15,057 bases of DNA, taken from contig WFSM01000106.1 of the NCBI GenBank assembly GCA_015485945.1, forward strand, positions 1 through 15,057. The letters are read 5' to 3'. Below the pieces are notes generated by a model, which was not told where the DNA came from, searched no databases, and saw nothing but the letters and a program-made list of their open reading frames with translations. Both the position numbers and the translations under genes were made by a program. Positions 1-7,663 of the stretch are shown here, piece after piece (within the stretch, counting starts at the first letter, position 1; each line of letters starts with the position of its first letter). The DNA comes from Candidatus Bipolaricaulota bacterium (lineage in GTDB: Bacteria > Bipolaricaulota > Bipolaricaulia > UBA7950 > UBA9294).

Positions 1-50
1 CGCACGCGCAGAGCCAGATTTAACTTGGCGTAGGCGAGAACGGTGGTCAT
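1..50 (-). CDS. ispE: IspE N-terminus (4-diphosphocytidyl-2-C-methyl-D-erythritol kinase), partial
   Basis: Only the first 16 codons are present; the gene runs off the left edge. The reading begins MTTVLAYAKLNLALRV. The AYAKLNL stretch is the hallmark N-terminus of IspE, a GHMP-family kinase that phosphorylates CDP-methylerythritol in the non-mevalonate isoprenoid pathway. Its ATG (50 to 48) overlaps the hutI stop codon as ATGA, so it is probably translationally coupled to hutI and in the same transcript. The family call rests on this short but very characteristic segment; the kinase motifs lie outside the window. Confidence 0.8.
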   Translation of the reverse strand, partial: MTTVLAYAKLNLALRV

Positions 51-1258
51 CGGGCGCGGTAAACGGTTTTCCCACCACAGATCACAGCCCGCACCGGGTT
101 GTGCCCAAAAAAGTACGGAATCTGGCGATAGTTATCGACGTCAAGCAGGATAATGTCCGCCGCCTTTCCTTCCTCGATGGAGCCGATCTCATCGGCAAGT
201 TCGAGGGCGGCGGCCGCGTTAAGAGTGGCAGCGGTGATCGCCTCTTCAACCGTCATCCCCATCCGCATTACCGCAAGCCCAATAACAATCGGCATCGCAT
301 AGATCAGACACGTCCCGGGATTAAAGTCGGTACCAATGGCCACCGGCAACCCGAGCGCGATCATCCGCCGTGCAGGCGCGTACTCGGTGTGCAGAGTAAA
401 CGCGGTTCCCGGGAGAAGGACCGGAACAACCCCTGCCGCCTGCATCAGCCGCATCCCACGCTCAGACGTGCACAGAAGGTGATCAGCCGAGGTCGCGGAC
501 AGCTCGGCAGCAAGCTCGGCACCACCGCTTGGTGCCAGCTCATCGGCGTGGATCTTGATCCGCAACCCGGCTCCGCGGGCAGCGCGCAGAATGGCACGCG
601 TTTCCGCAATCGTGTAAAAGCCTTCATCGCAGAACACGTCGCAAAATTGGGCAAGCCGACGTCGGCGCACGGTGGGAATCATCTCGGTGATGATCATCGA
701 GATATAGTCGTCACGGCGCATGGCGGGCGGAAATGCGTGCGCTCCGAGGAAGGTGGCCACAATTCGCGTCGGCACGTTACGCCGGACGCGGCGCAACGCA
801 AGGAGGAGTTTTACCTCATTTTCCACGTCGAGGCCATAGCCGCTCTTGATCTCCACGGTCGTTGTCCCCCACGCAAGCATCCTCCGCACATGGGCACGGG
901 CGTTTGCCGCCAGCGTCTCCTCTGACGCCGCCCGCACTGCCCGCATTGTCTCCAGGATCCCGCCGCCATCGTAGCGAACACCACGGACACGGGCGAGAAA
1001 CTCGTCTTCACGCGTGCCCGCGAATACGGCGTGCGTGTGCGGGTCCACAAACCCAGGCATAGCAATCATCCCGGCAGCGTCAATAGTGTTGTCAATCCCG
1101 CGTGTCGGGATGCCCACGGCGATGCGAACGATCCGCCCGTCTTCGACGAGGATATCCACCCCGTCCTGCACGAACAGAGAGTTCATCTTCTCCCCACCAA
1201 CCGGCCCGCGACCGCGGGGAGTAACAAGCTGTCGGATTCCGGCGATCAGAGTACGCAT
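47..1258 (-). CDS. hutI: Imidazolonepropionase
   Basis: Encodes about 403 residues, the normal length for HutI, which hydrolyses 4-imidazolone-5-propanoate to N-formimino-L-glutamate, the third step of histidine breakdown. It is a metal-dependent amidohydrolase: the metal site PGFVDPHTHAVF (HxH) lies in the N-terminal third, followed by KSGYGLD, IHADELAPSGGAELA and the late AIGTDFNPGT. I place the start at the ATG at 1258 because the following MRTLIAGIRQLVTP aligns with the family N-terminus. An in-frame extension up to 1381 is possible but runs into hutH on the other strand. The putative promoter puts the transcript start only a few bases before this ATG, so the mRNA may be almost leaderless. 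It is divergent from hutH and overlaps ispE by 4 nt. Confidence 0.95.
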   Translation of the reverse strand: MRTLIAGIRQLVTPRGRGPVGGEKMNSLFVQDGVDILVEDGRIVRIAVGIPTRGIDNTIDAAGMIAMPGFVDPHTHAVFAGTREDEFLARVRGVRYDGGGILETMRAVRAASEETLAANARAHVRRMLAWGTTTVEIKSGYGLDVENEVKLLLALRRVRRNVPTRIVATFLGAHAFPPAMRRDDYISMIITEMIPTVRRRRLAQFCDVFCDEGFYTIAETRAILRAARGAGLRIKIHADELAPSGGAELAAELSATSADHLLCTSERGMRLMQAAGVVPVLLPGTAFTLHTEYAPARRMIALGLPVAIGTDFNPGTCLIYAMPIVIGLAVMRMGMTVEEAITAATLNAAAALELADEIGSIEEGKAADIILLDVDNYRQIPYFFGHNPVRAVICGGKTVYRAR

Positions 1259-1266
1259 ACAGCCTG

Positions 1267-1295
1267 AGTATAGTAATCGTAACCGCGCTTTACAA
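1267..1295 (-). promoter_or_regulatory. Putative sigma70-type promoter for hutI-ispE
   Basis: On the minus strand TTGTAA (1295-1290) is followed after 17 nt by TATACT (1272-1267). The predicted transcription start near 1260 is only about two bases before the hutI ATG at 1258. The -35 box overlaps the -35 box of the opposing hutH promoter. Called by eye from hexamer match and spacing; no experimental support. Confidence 0.55.
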
Positions 1296-1317
1296 CGATT
1301 TTTCTCCGCGGTATACT
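1289..1317 (+). promoter_or_regulatory. Putative sigma70-type promoter for the hutH operon
   Basis: TTTACA (1289-1294) and TATACT (1312-1317) are separated by 17 nt. The predicted start is near 1324, just upstream of GGTGAT (1325-1330), the likely ribosome binding site for the hutH ATG at 1334. It shares its -35 bases with the divergent hutI promoter. Confidence 0.6.
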
Positions 1318-1333
1318 CCGTCACGGTGATAAA

Positions 1334-2827
1334 ATGATCGAATTGAACGGCAATAACCTCACTTTGGAACAAGCGGGGCATGTGGTATTTTTCGGCGAGC
1401 CGGTGAGCATGAGTGACGATGCGCGTGCCAATGTGGCGCGGTCAGCGGCGCAGGTGGAAGAAATTGTCGCCGCTGGAGCGCCGGTGTATGGGATCAACAC
1501 CGGATTCGGCAAGTTGAGCACCGAGTCGATCCCGCGCGATCACCTGCGGGAATTGCAGCGTAACATCGTCCTCTCGCACGCTGTCGGAGTTGGGACACCG
1601 CTTCCCGAAACCGCGGTGCGGGCAATGCTACTGTTTCGGATCAACTCGCTCCTCACAGGGGCATCCGGGATCCGACCGGAAACAATCGATTACCTCATTG
1701 ACCTGCTGAACCACGGGATTCATCCCGTCGTCCCCGCGCAGGGGTCGGTGGGGGCATCAGGCGACCTTGCCCCGCTCGCCCACATCGCGCTCGTGTTGAT
1801 TGGTGCCGGCGAAGCGATCAGCCACGGAACCCGCATCTCCGGCGCCGATGCTTTACACCAGATCGGACGGCCACCGCTTACGCTCGGGCCGAAGGAAGGC
1901 CTGGCACTGCTGAACGGCACGCAGTACATGACTGGGCTTGGGTTCCTCGTGTACGCTCAGGGATTAAAGCTGTGGGCCGCGGCAGTGGGGGCGGCCGCAA
2001 TGACGCTTGAGGGACTGCGCGGGTTCTCGGCCCCGTTCGCCGCCTCCCTCAACGCCGCTCGCCCGCATCCCGGGCAGGTTCATGTGGCGGAGATGATCCG
2101 CGCCATTACTGCGGGGAGCTCCCTCCTCGACACAACGACCGGCGACGTCCAGGACGCGTACTCGCTGCGTTGCATTCCTCAGGTTATCGGTCCAGCGTGG
2201 GAGGCACTCCGGTTTCTCAAGGAAAAGCTGGAAATCGAGATCAATTCCGCTACAGACAATCCCCTCCTGTTCCCTAATGGCGCGGTTCTATCCGGCGGCA
2301 ACTTCCACGGCGAGATCATCGGCTTGGCGGTGGAGATGGCCACGCTTGCGCTATCCGAAGTTGGGAATATCGCCGAGCGTCGTATCGATCGCCTCTTGAA
2401 CTCTCCGGACCGGGGACTGCCGCCATTCTTGGTACAAGAGCGAGGCATCAACTCCGGGTTCATGCTCGCCCAGTACACCGCCGCTGCGCTAGCGAGCGAG
2501 AACAAGATTCTCTGCCATCCCGCCATCGCTGATTCCATCCCCACCTCGGGGGGAAAAGAGGACCACAACAGCATGGCATCGATCTCCGCCCGCAAGGGCC
2601 TCCAGATCTGCGAGAACCTGTCCCACATCATTGCGATCGAATACCTGTGCGCGGCCCAGGCCCTCGACGTTCAAGGGGTCAATAACGCGGGAGAAAAGAC
2701 GCGTCTTCTCCACACCCGCGTACGCACCTACAGCCCGCACTTGGAATCCGATCGTCCGCTGTCTTCGGAGATCGCGACCGTGGGCACCGCCGTCCTAAAC
2801 GGAGAGGTAACCGATGGGGTCATTTAA
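1334..2827 (+). CDS. hutH: Histidine ammonia-lyase
   Basis: Encodes 497 residues, close to the usual ~505 of HutH, which removes ammonia from histidine to give urocanate, the first step of histidine degradation. The MIO electrophile triad Ala-Ser-Gly is at residues 141-143 within GSVGASGDLAPLAH. The catalytic tyrosine lies in VYGINTGFGKL (around Tyr52), and the conserved Asn-rich segment NSATDNPL is in the middle. The start follows GGTGAT at 3-nt spacing and the predicted transcript start. It overlaps era by 14 bp. Urocanase (hutU), needed between HutH and HutI, is not in this window. Being the first gene of a cluster of otherwise housekeeping functions is unusual. Confidence 0.97.
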   Translation: MIELNGNNLTLEQAGHVVFFGEPVSMSDDARANVARSAAQVEEIVAAGAPVYGINTGFGKLSTESIPRDHLRELQRNIVLSHAVGVGTPLPETAVRAMLLFRINSLLTGASGIRPETIDYLIDLLNHGIHPVVPAQGSVGASGDLAPLAHIALVLIGAGEAISHGTRISGADALHQIGRPPLTLGPKEGLALLNGTQYMTGLGFLVYAQGLKLWAAAVGAAAMTLEGLRGFSAPFAASLNAARPHPGQVHVAEMIRAITAGSSLLDTTTGDVQDAYSLRCIPQVIGPAWEALRFLKEKLEIEINSATDNPLLFPNGAVLSGGNFHGEIIGLAVEMATLALSEVGNIAERRIDRLLNSPDRGLPPFLVQERGINSGFMLAQYTAAALASENKILCHPAIADSIPTSGGKEDHNSMASISARKGLQICENLSHIIAIEYLCAAQALDVQGVNNAGEKTRLLHTRVRTYSPHLESDRPLSSEIATVGTAVLNGEVTDGVI

Positions 2828-3704
2828 AGCGGGACTGGTGGGAGTGCTGGGGCAGACGAATGTTGGCAAGTCGACATTCTTGAACGCCGTGATGGGAGAA
2901 AAACTCGTCATCACTTCCGATAAGCCCCAGACGACCCGCAACCGCATCCGGTGCGTGTACACCGATGCGGATGCCCAAATCGTATTTGTTGACACTCCCG
3001 GGTTGCACGTTCCGCAGAACTTGCTCAGCCGCCGCATCCTGCGGGAGGCGTTCCGCGCATTGCGTGAGGTGGATGTGATCGTGTACATGGTCGAGCCGTG
3101 GGGCAAGGTAGCAGATTATGATCGGCACCTGTTCGATCGTCTTCCGGAACCGTTACCCCCAATGATCTTGCTCGTAAACAAAGTGGATACCGCCAAAGGA
3201 AATGCACTCGAAGAGACCCTGCTCGCTTACGACGCCACTGGCAAGTTTGTCGAGCTGATCCCGATTTGTGCAACACAGGGCTTGGGAATTGCGGACGCCG
3301 TGCACACCATCATCTCCTATCTGCCCGAACGGCCGCCGTTGTTCCCACCGGAGATGAAAACCGATCGGTCGGAGGAATTCCTTATCTCCGAGATGATCAG
3401 AGAAAAGGTGGTGCAACTTACGTATCAGGAGATTCCGTATTCAACTGCGGTTCGGATCAAGTGGCTGCATGAACGCGACGACGGCGTCCACGAAATCAAG
3501 GCGGAGATCGTGGTCGACCGTGACTCGCAAAAGGGGATCATCATTGGCAAGGGTGGGAGCTTAATCAAGAAGATCGGTACCCAAGCGCGGCTGGACATCG
3601 AGCGCTTACTCGGCAAGCACGTGTTCCTCGACCTGCGCGTTGGGGTGCGCAAGGGCTGGACCCACGACGCGGCTGAGATCGAGCGATTAACTAAACGGGA
3701 CTGA
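2814..3704 (+). CDS. era: GTPase Era
   Basis: Encodes 296 residues, the full length for Era, an essential GTPase that binds the 3' end of 16S rRNA during small-subunit maturation. The N-terminal GTPase domain shows G1 GQTNVGKST (13-21), an effector region with PQTTR (38-42), G3 DTPG (60-63) and G4 NKVD (122-125). The C-terminal KH RNA-binding domain contains IIIGKGGSLIKKIG. The ATG lies within the end of hutH behind a GGAGAGG-like site, suggesting translational coupling. It is followed 20 bp later by the acetyltransferase gene. deoC and recO are also in the cluster; era-recO proximity is common in bacteria. Confidence 0.97.
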   Translation: MGSFKAGLVGVLGQTNVGKSTFLNAVMGEKLVITSDKPQTTRNRIRCVYTDADAQIVFVDTPGLHVPQNLLSRRILREAFRALREVDVIVYMVEPWGKVADYDRHLFDRLPEPLPPMILLVNKVDTAKGNALEETLLAYDATGKFVELIPICATQGLGIADAVHTIISYLPERPPLFPPEMKTDRSEEFLISEMIREKVVQLTYQEIPYSTAVRIKWLHERDDGVHEIKAEIVVDRDSQKGIIIGKGGSLIKKIGTQARLDIERLLGKHVFLDLRVGVRKGWTHDAAEIERLTKRD

Positions 3705-3724
3705 CACGTGCGGGGACACTTCTA

Positions 3725-4588
3725 ATGGACATTAAGATCAAGCAACTTACGACGCTGGATGACTTCAGCGCGTGCGAGCGATTACAGATTGAGCTTGTCG
3801 GCGGATGGGAGCGGCTCGTCGTTCCGACAGCCGTCCTTGTAACTGTGCGCGATAGCGGCGGAATCCTGCTCGGCGCCTACGATACTGACGTCGTTCCGCC
3901 TCGACTCCGTGGTGTGCTGGTCGATTTGGTGGCGGAATTCTCCGGGCAACCAGCGGGCATCACGCTGCTGTACGGGGTGAGTCCGGACACACGCAATCGC
4001 GGGATCGGGCGGGCGTTACGCCGTGCCGAGCGTCGCAGCGCGCGCCACGCCGGAATCCCGCTTCTGCACTGGGAGACTGACCCTCTCCGCGGCGTTGATG
4101 CCCACATCGCGTTTAACCGCCTCGGGGCAGTCGGAACGCGGTACATTCGCAACCGGTACGGGCCGCTGCCTGACCTAACTAACGGCGGGTTGGCCACTGA
4201 TCGGATCACGGTGGAGTGGTGGGTGGACGCACCCCGGGTGAACGCCGTCGTCGATGCCGGCATCCCCCCACCGCACTACCGCCTCGGTCTCAATCAAATG
4301 GAGGTGGCGACGAAAACGCGCGGTGTGGGCAACGGAGTTCGTCAACTCATCGACTTCAATTCCAACCCTCGTTCCGGAACCGTGTTAGTGGAAGTACCGG
4401 CCGATTTTGATCGCCTGCTCGCCGCTGCTCCCAAGCTCGCCCGTGACTGGCGGATCAAGGCGCGCAATGTATTTGAGACGTTCTTCACCGCCGGGTATCT
4501 TCTCACTGGATTTGTGCATGAAGCGGGACGCAGTTTTCACCTATTGGAACGGAGGCGGAAGGCGGCGGTACTGGAGGAAAGCAGTTGA
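3725..4588 (+). CDS. GNAT superfamily acetyltransferase-like protein, COG3375 type
   Basis: Encodes 287 residues and no signal peptide or membrane segment, so probably cytoplasmic. The N-terminal half has the GNAT acetyl-CoA binding pattern: a VSPDTRNRGIGRAL stretch (approximately residues 86-99) resembling motif A, R-x-x-G-x-G/A. It is followed by HWETDPLRGVDAHIAFNRLG and a RYGPLPDLTNGGLATDRITV segment, both typical of the predicted acetyltransferases grouped as COG3375. The substrate is unknown. The C-terminal third, rich in FNSNPRSGT and ending in a basic tail, carries nothing I recognise. It sits 20 bp after era and 13 bp before deoC, so is probably co-transcribed. The start has only a weak ribosome binding site (GGGGA about 10 nt upstream). 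Confidence 0.75.
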   Translation: MDIKIKQLTTLDDFSACERLQIELVGGWERLVVPTAVLVTVRDSGGILLGAYDTDVVPPRLRGVLVDLVAEFSGQPAGITLLYGVSPDTRNRGIGRALRRAERRSARHAGIPLLHWETDPLRGVDAHIAFNRLGAVGTRYIRNRYGPLPDLTNGGLATDRITVEWWVDAPRVNAVVDAGIPPPHYRLGLNQMEVATKTRGVGNGVRQLIDFNSNPRSGTVLVEVPADFDRLLAAAPKLARDWRIKARNVFETFFTAGYLLTGFVHEAGRSFHLLERRRKAAVLEESS

Positions 4589-4601
4589 AAAGGAGGTTTA
4601 A

Positions 4602-5273
4602 ATGCGGAGAAATGAACTGGCGAAGATGATCGATCACACCCTTCTCGGCCCGACCGCGTCCACAGCCGGGGTGGAGACGCTGTGTGCGGAAGCGGTGCGA
4701 TACGGCTTCTACGCGGTGTGTGTCAATCCATGTCACGTGAAACTTGCCTACTCATTGGTGAAAGACAGCCCGGTTAAGGTGGCAGCGGTAATCGGTTTTC
4801 CGCACGGGATGACGACGGCTGACGTAAAGAGATTCGAGGCGCAGGAAGCGATCGCCGCCGGGGCGAGCGAGCTCGACATGGTAATCAACGTCGCCGCCCT
4901 CAAGGAAGGGGACTACGAGACCGTGCTCACCGACATCCGGGCGGTATGCACCGAGGCGCGCAAGGCGCCAACCAATGCGGTAGTAAAGGTGATTCTAGAG
5001 ACAGCCCTGCTCGATGATCAGGAAAAAATCGCCGGCGCGGTCCTCGCCAAGGCCGGCGGCGCCGACTTCGTGAAGACGTCGACCGGGTTCGGGCCGGGTG
5101 GGGCCACCGTGGACGATGTCGCCCTGCTGCGCCGCACGGTGGGAGAGAAAATGGGGGTGAAGGCGGCCGGTGGTATCCACGACTACGACACTGCGGTCAA
5201 GATGATCGCGGCCGGTGCGACCCGGATCGGGGCGAGCCACAGCGTGGACATCATTACGGGGGCACCCGAGTAG
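4602..5273 (+). CDS. deoC: Deoxyribose-phosphate aldolase
   Basis: Encodes 223 residues, the usual length of bacterial DeoC, a TIM-barrel class I aldolase that cleaves 2-deoxyribose-5-phosphate into acetaldehyde and glyceraldehyde-3-phosphate in nucleoside salvage. Visible active-site residues are Asp92 in LDMVIN, the Schiff-base Lys158 in ADFVKTSTGFGPGGAT, and the second lysine, Lys187, in VKAAGGI. The N-terminal IDHTLL is also typical. It has a very strong ribosome binding site, AAGGAGG, shortly before the ATG. The stop codon is one base from the recO GTG start, so coupling is likely. Confidence 0.97.
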   Translation: MRRNELAKMIDHTLLGPTASTAGVETLCAEAVRYGFYAVCVNPCHVKLAYSLVKDSPVKVAAVIGFPHGMTTADVKRFEAQEAIAAGASELDMVINVAALKEGDYETVLTDIRAVCTEARKAPTNAVVKVILETALLDDQEKIAGAVLAKAGGADFVKTSTGFGPGGATVDDVALLRRTVGEKMGVKAAGGIHDYDTAVKMIAAGATRIGASHSVDIITGAPE

Positions 5274-5274
5274 A

Positions 5275-5970
5275 GTGGGCATCGAGCGCGGTGATGGATT
5301 CGTCCTCCGAATACGCGCATTCGGAGACGCCGACATCATCGTTACTCTGCTTCTGCACGGTTATGGCAAGCGCACCGCTATTGCTAAAGGGGTGCGGCGC
5401 CTCAACTCGCGCCTCGGAGGTGTGTTTGATCTGCTCAATCAAGTGGAGGTGGTGTTTTACGCCCGCGACCGCCTTGACCTGGTAAGTCAGGCAGCACTGA
5501 TCTCGAGTAATGAAGCAGTGAAACGCGATCTCGGGACGATCAATTCTGCCCTCACGGTCGCCCGGTTCCTCGATCGCTTACTTCCGCTCCACCAGCCGGA
5601 GGACGAAGTGTATCGGTTGTTCACGCGGTTTATCACCATGGCCACAGCCGGAAGCGGCGTAGAAGCACGAATCGCGACCGAACTCTGGACGTTGACCCTG
5701 CTCGGACACCGCCCCCAGTTGCACGCGTGTTTGCAGTGCGGAACCACCGTCGGCCCGTTTCGGTTCATCCCTGCGCGCGGCGGTGTTCTCTGCTCCCGGT
5801 GCAAAGGTAATGTAGGAATCCCGCTAACGACGGGGCTTGCCCGCGCGCTTGCGTGGCTCGCCACCCACCCAATCGAGCGCAGCCGGGTGATCCACCTGTC
5901 CCCGGAGGAACAAGCGCAGGCCGACGAAATCCTGAACGCGTACCTGGAAACGCGCATCCACGAAGGTTGA
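5275..5970 (+). CDS. recO: DNA repair protein RecO
   Basis: Encodes about 231 residues with the RecO layout. The N-terminal OB fold reads GDGFVLRIRAFGDADIIVTLL, then GKRTAIAKGVRRLNSRLGG. A helical region follows, then a C-terminal four-cysteine zinc site (CLQC and, about 20 residues later, CSRC). RecO loads RecA on SSB-coated DNA with RecR in recombinational repair. I choose the GTG at 5275, one base after the deoC stop, because it places the conserved GxVLR segment at residue ~8 as in the family. An upstream in-frame ATG at 5215 would overlap deoC by 59 bp. Initiation probably depends on coupling to deoC. Confidence 0.92.
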   Translation: MGIERGDGFVLRIRAFGDADIIVTLLLHGYGKRTAIAKGVRRLNSRLGGVFDLLNQVEVVFYARDRLDLVSQAALISSNEAVKRDLGTINSALTVARFLDRLLPLHQPEDEVYRLFTRFITMATAGSGVEARIATELWTLTLLGHRPQLHACLQCGTTVGPFRFIPARGGVLCSRCKGNVGIPLTTGLARALAWLATHPIERSRVIHLSPEEQAQADEILNAYLETRIHEG

Positions 5971-6014
5971 CGGAAAGGGACATCTCCCCTATAGTCTCCC
6001 GCGAAGGGGGCATA

Positions 6015-6365
6015 ATGCACTGTGAATTACGCACGCCGGAAAAGACGTTGTTTGCCGGGGAAGCGCGGATGGTCGTCGCCCGCAGCCCGGGGGGAGAGTT
6101 TGGGGTGATGGACGGGCACGCCCCGCTTCTTGCCGCGCTCCGGCCATCCCTGTTGCGTATCAAGACCAGTGACGGCGAGATGGCGTTTGCCGTTGCCACC
6201 GGGCTAATGCGGGTGGGGAAAGACGAAGTATCGATCCTTGTTCAGAATGCGGTTCGCGGTGATGCCGTCGACGTTGCGTCCGTGCGCGCCCGCATCGGGA
6301 ACGCTACTGGAGAAGAACTCGCGTTTCTGCAGGTGCAGGAACAACTTGGAGGTATTGATGGCTAA
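6015..6365 (+). CDS. atpC: ATP synthase F1 epsilon subunit
   Basis: Encodes 116 residues, short against ~135 in many bacteria but similar to the short epsilon of some thermophiles. Epsilon joins the rotor (gamma, c-ring) of F1Fo ATP synthase and can inhibit ATP hydrolysis. The N-terminal beta-sandwich is well matched: CELRTPEKTLFAGEA (3-17) and GEFGVMDGHAPLLAAL (27-42), then ATGLMRV. After residue ~82 only a curtailed helical region remains, so the inhibitory helical hairpin is reduced. The ATG follows AAGGGGG. No other ATP synthase gene is adjacent; the neighbours are recO (44 bp upstream) and fabF (8-bp overlap), so this is an orphan atpC. Confidence 0.9.
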   Translation: MHCELRTPEKTLFAGEARMVVARSPGGEFGVMDGHAPLLAALRPSLLRIKTSDGEMAFAVATGLMRVGKDEVSILVQNAVRGDAVDVASVRARIGNATGEELAFLQVQEQLGGIDG

Positions 6366-7593
6366 ACGGGTTGTGATCACCGGCGTTGGGCCGATCACCC
6401 CGATTGGGATCGGCAGAGACGCATTTTGGGATGGGTTGCGGAGCGGGGTGAGTGGAGTGCGCCGCGTCGATGACCATATTGACCTCGACGGAATCGCCGT
6501 CAAAATCGGAGCACCGGTCATCGATTTCGACCCGCTTGCCCACATGGATCGGAAGCGGGCGCGACGCATCGACCGCTCGGCTCAATTTGGACTGGTAGCG
6601 ACCAAGTTGGCGTTTGCCGATGCGGAGATCGATCCTGCAGCGCTTGACTCGGTACGCACCGGGGTAATTGCCGGCACCGGAATCGGCGGTCTGGAAACGA
6701 TGTCCGCTAACTTCAAAATCCTGTTCGATCAGGGGCCACGCCGGATCAGCCCATTTTTCATTCCCCGGTTGATGCCAAACGCCGTTGCCGGCGAGATTGC
6801 GATCGAGTACGGGCTGCAGGGCGGCAATTTTGGAGTTGTGTCCGCGTGTGCCAGTTCCGCCCACGCAATTGGAATCGCAGCCGAAATCATCAAATCGGGC
6901 TACATCGACGTTGCAATCGCCGGCGGAGCCGAGGCAGTTATCCTTCCAATTACTTATGCCGGATTTGTGCAATTGGGCGCGCTGTCGAAGCGCAACGACG
7001 AGCCGACGCGCGCATCCCGGCCGTTCGACCGCGATCGCGACGGATTCGTCGTCGGGGAGGGAGCAGGCATTCTCATCCTCGAAGAGGAGGGGCACGCTCG
7101 TGCCCGTGGTGCGCGGATATACGCTGAACTCGCCGGGTTTGGAATGAGTGACGACGCGTACCACATTACTGCACCGTCGCCGGACGGAGCCGGGCCAGCA
7201 CTCGCCATCAACCTCGCACTGGAGCGGGCCGGCGTAATGCCAAACGAAGTCGACTATATCAACGCCCACGGTACTTCAACCGTGCTCAACGACCGCGCCG
7301 AGACCGCAGCGATCAAACGCGCACTCGGAGCAGCAGCGTACAGCGTCAAAATCAGCTCGACAAAATCGCAGACCGGCCACCTTCTCGGCGCTGCTGGTGC
7401 CGTCGAGGCAATTGCCACCCTGCTCACGATCAACCACGGGTTCATCCCGGCAACGATCAACCTCGAGCATCCTGATCCCGAATGTGATCTGGATTACACT
7501 CCCACCCCCGTGGAGGCGGAGATCACAACCGCACTGAGTGAATCGTTCGGGTTCGGCGGTCAAAATGCAGTATTGGTGTTTATCCGCAGGTGA
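6358..7593 (+). CDS. fabF: Beta-ketoacyl-ACP synthase II
   Basis: Encodes 411 residues, the standard FabF length. It condenses malonyl-ACP with an acyl chain in fatty acid elongation (type II FAS, cytoplasm). The Cys-His-His triad is visible: Cys164 in VVSACASSAH, His304 in NAHGTSTVLND and His341 in KSQTGHLLGAAGA, with Lys336 beside it. The C-terminal SFGFGGQNAVL is also typical. The ATG at 6358 follows GGAGG (6348-6352) and overlaps the end of atpC by 8 bp, indicating coupling; longer in-frame readings would run through atpC. No other fab genes are in the window. It is the last gene of the plus-strand cluster. Confidence 0.96.
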   Translation: MAKRVVITGVGPITPIGIGRDAFWDGLRSGVSGVRRVDDHIDLDGIAVKIGAPVIDFDPLAHMDRKRARRIDRSAQFGLVATKLAFADAEIDPAALDSVRTGVIAGTGIGGLETMSANFKILFDQGPRRISPFFIPRLMPNAVAGEIAIEYGLQGGNFGVVSACASSAHAIGIAAEIIKSGYIDVAIAGGAEAVILPITYAGFVQLGALSKRNDEPTRASRPFDRDRDGFVVGEGAGILILEEEGHARARGARIYAELAGFGMSDDAYHITAPSPDGAGPALAINLALERAGVMPNEVDYINAHGTSTVLNDRAETAAIKRALGAAAYSVKISSTKSQTGHLLGAAGAVEAIATLLTINHGFIPATINLEHPDPECDLDYTPTPVEAEITTALSESFGFGGQNAVLVFIRR

Positions 7594-7649
7594 TCCGCGG
7601 GAAAGATCCGCACTGAATCAGCACACCCATCACAGCGCCAGCCGCGGAT
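7593..7649. repeat. 8-bp inverted repeat between convergent fabF and beta-helix genes
   Basis: ATCCGCGG (7593-7600) and CCGCGGAT (7642-7649) are perfect inverted repeats about 41 nt apart in the short gap between the convergent gene ends. They could form the base of a hairpin ending either transcript, but no T-tract follows on either strand, so it is not a clear intrinsic terminator. Confidence 0.35.
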
Positions 7650-7663
7650 ATGCCCCGGACCAA

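Noticed and set aside
101..925. Long plus-strand open frame across hutI
   Set aside because: It is the antisense shadow of hutI; the protein is low-complexity in Arg, Pro and His with no family similarity, and no ribosome binding site.
1259..1381. N-terminal extension of HutI to 1381
   Set aside because: It would overlap the promoter region and the hutH start, and the added residues do not resemble HutI.
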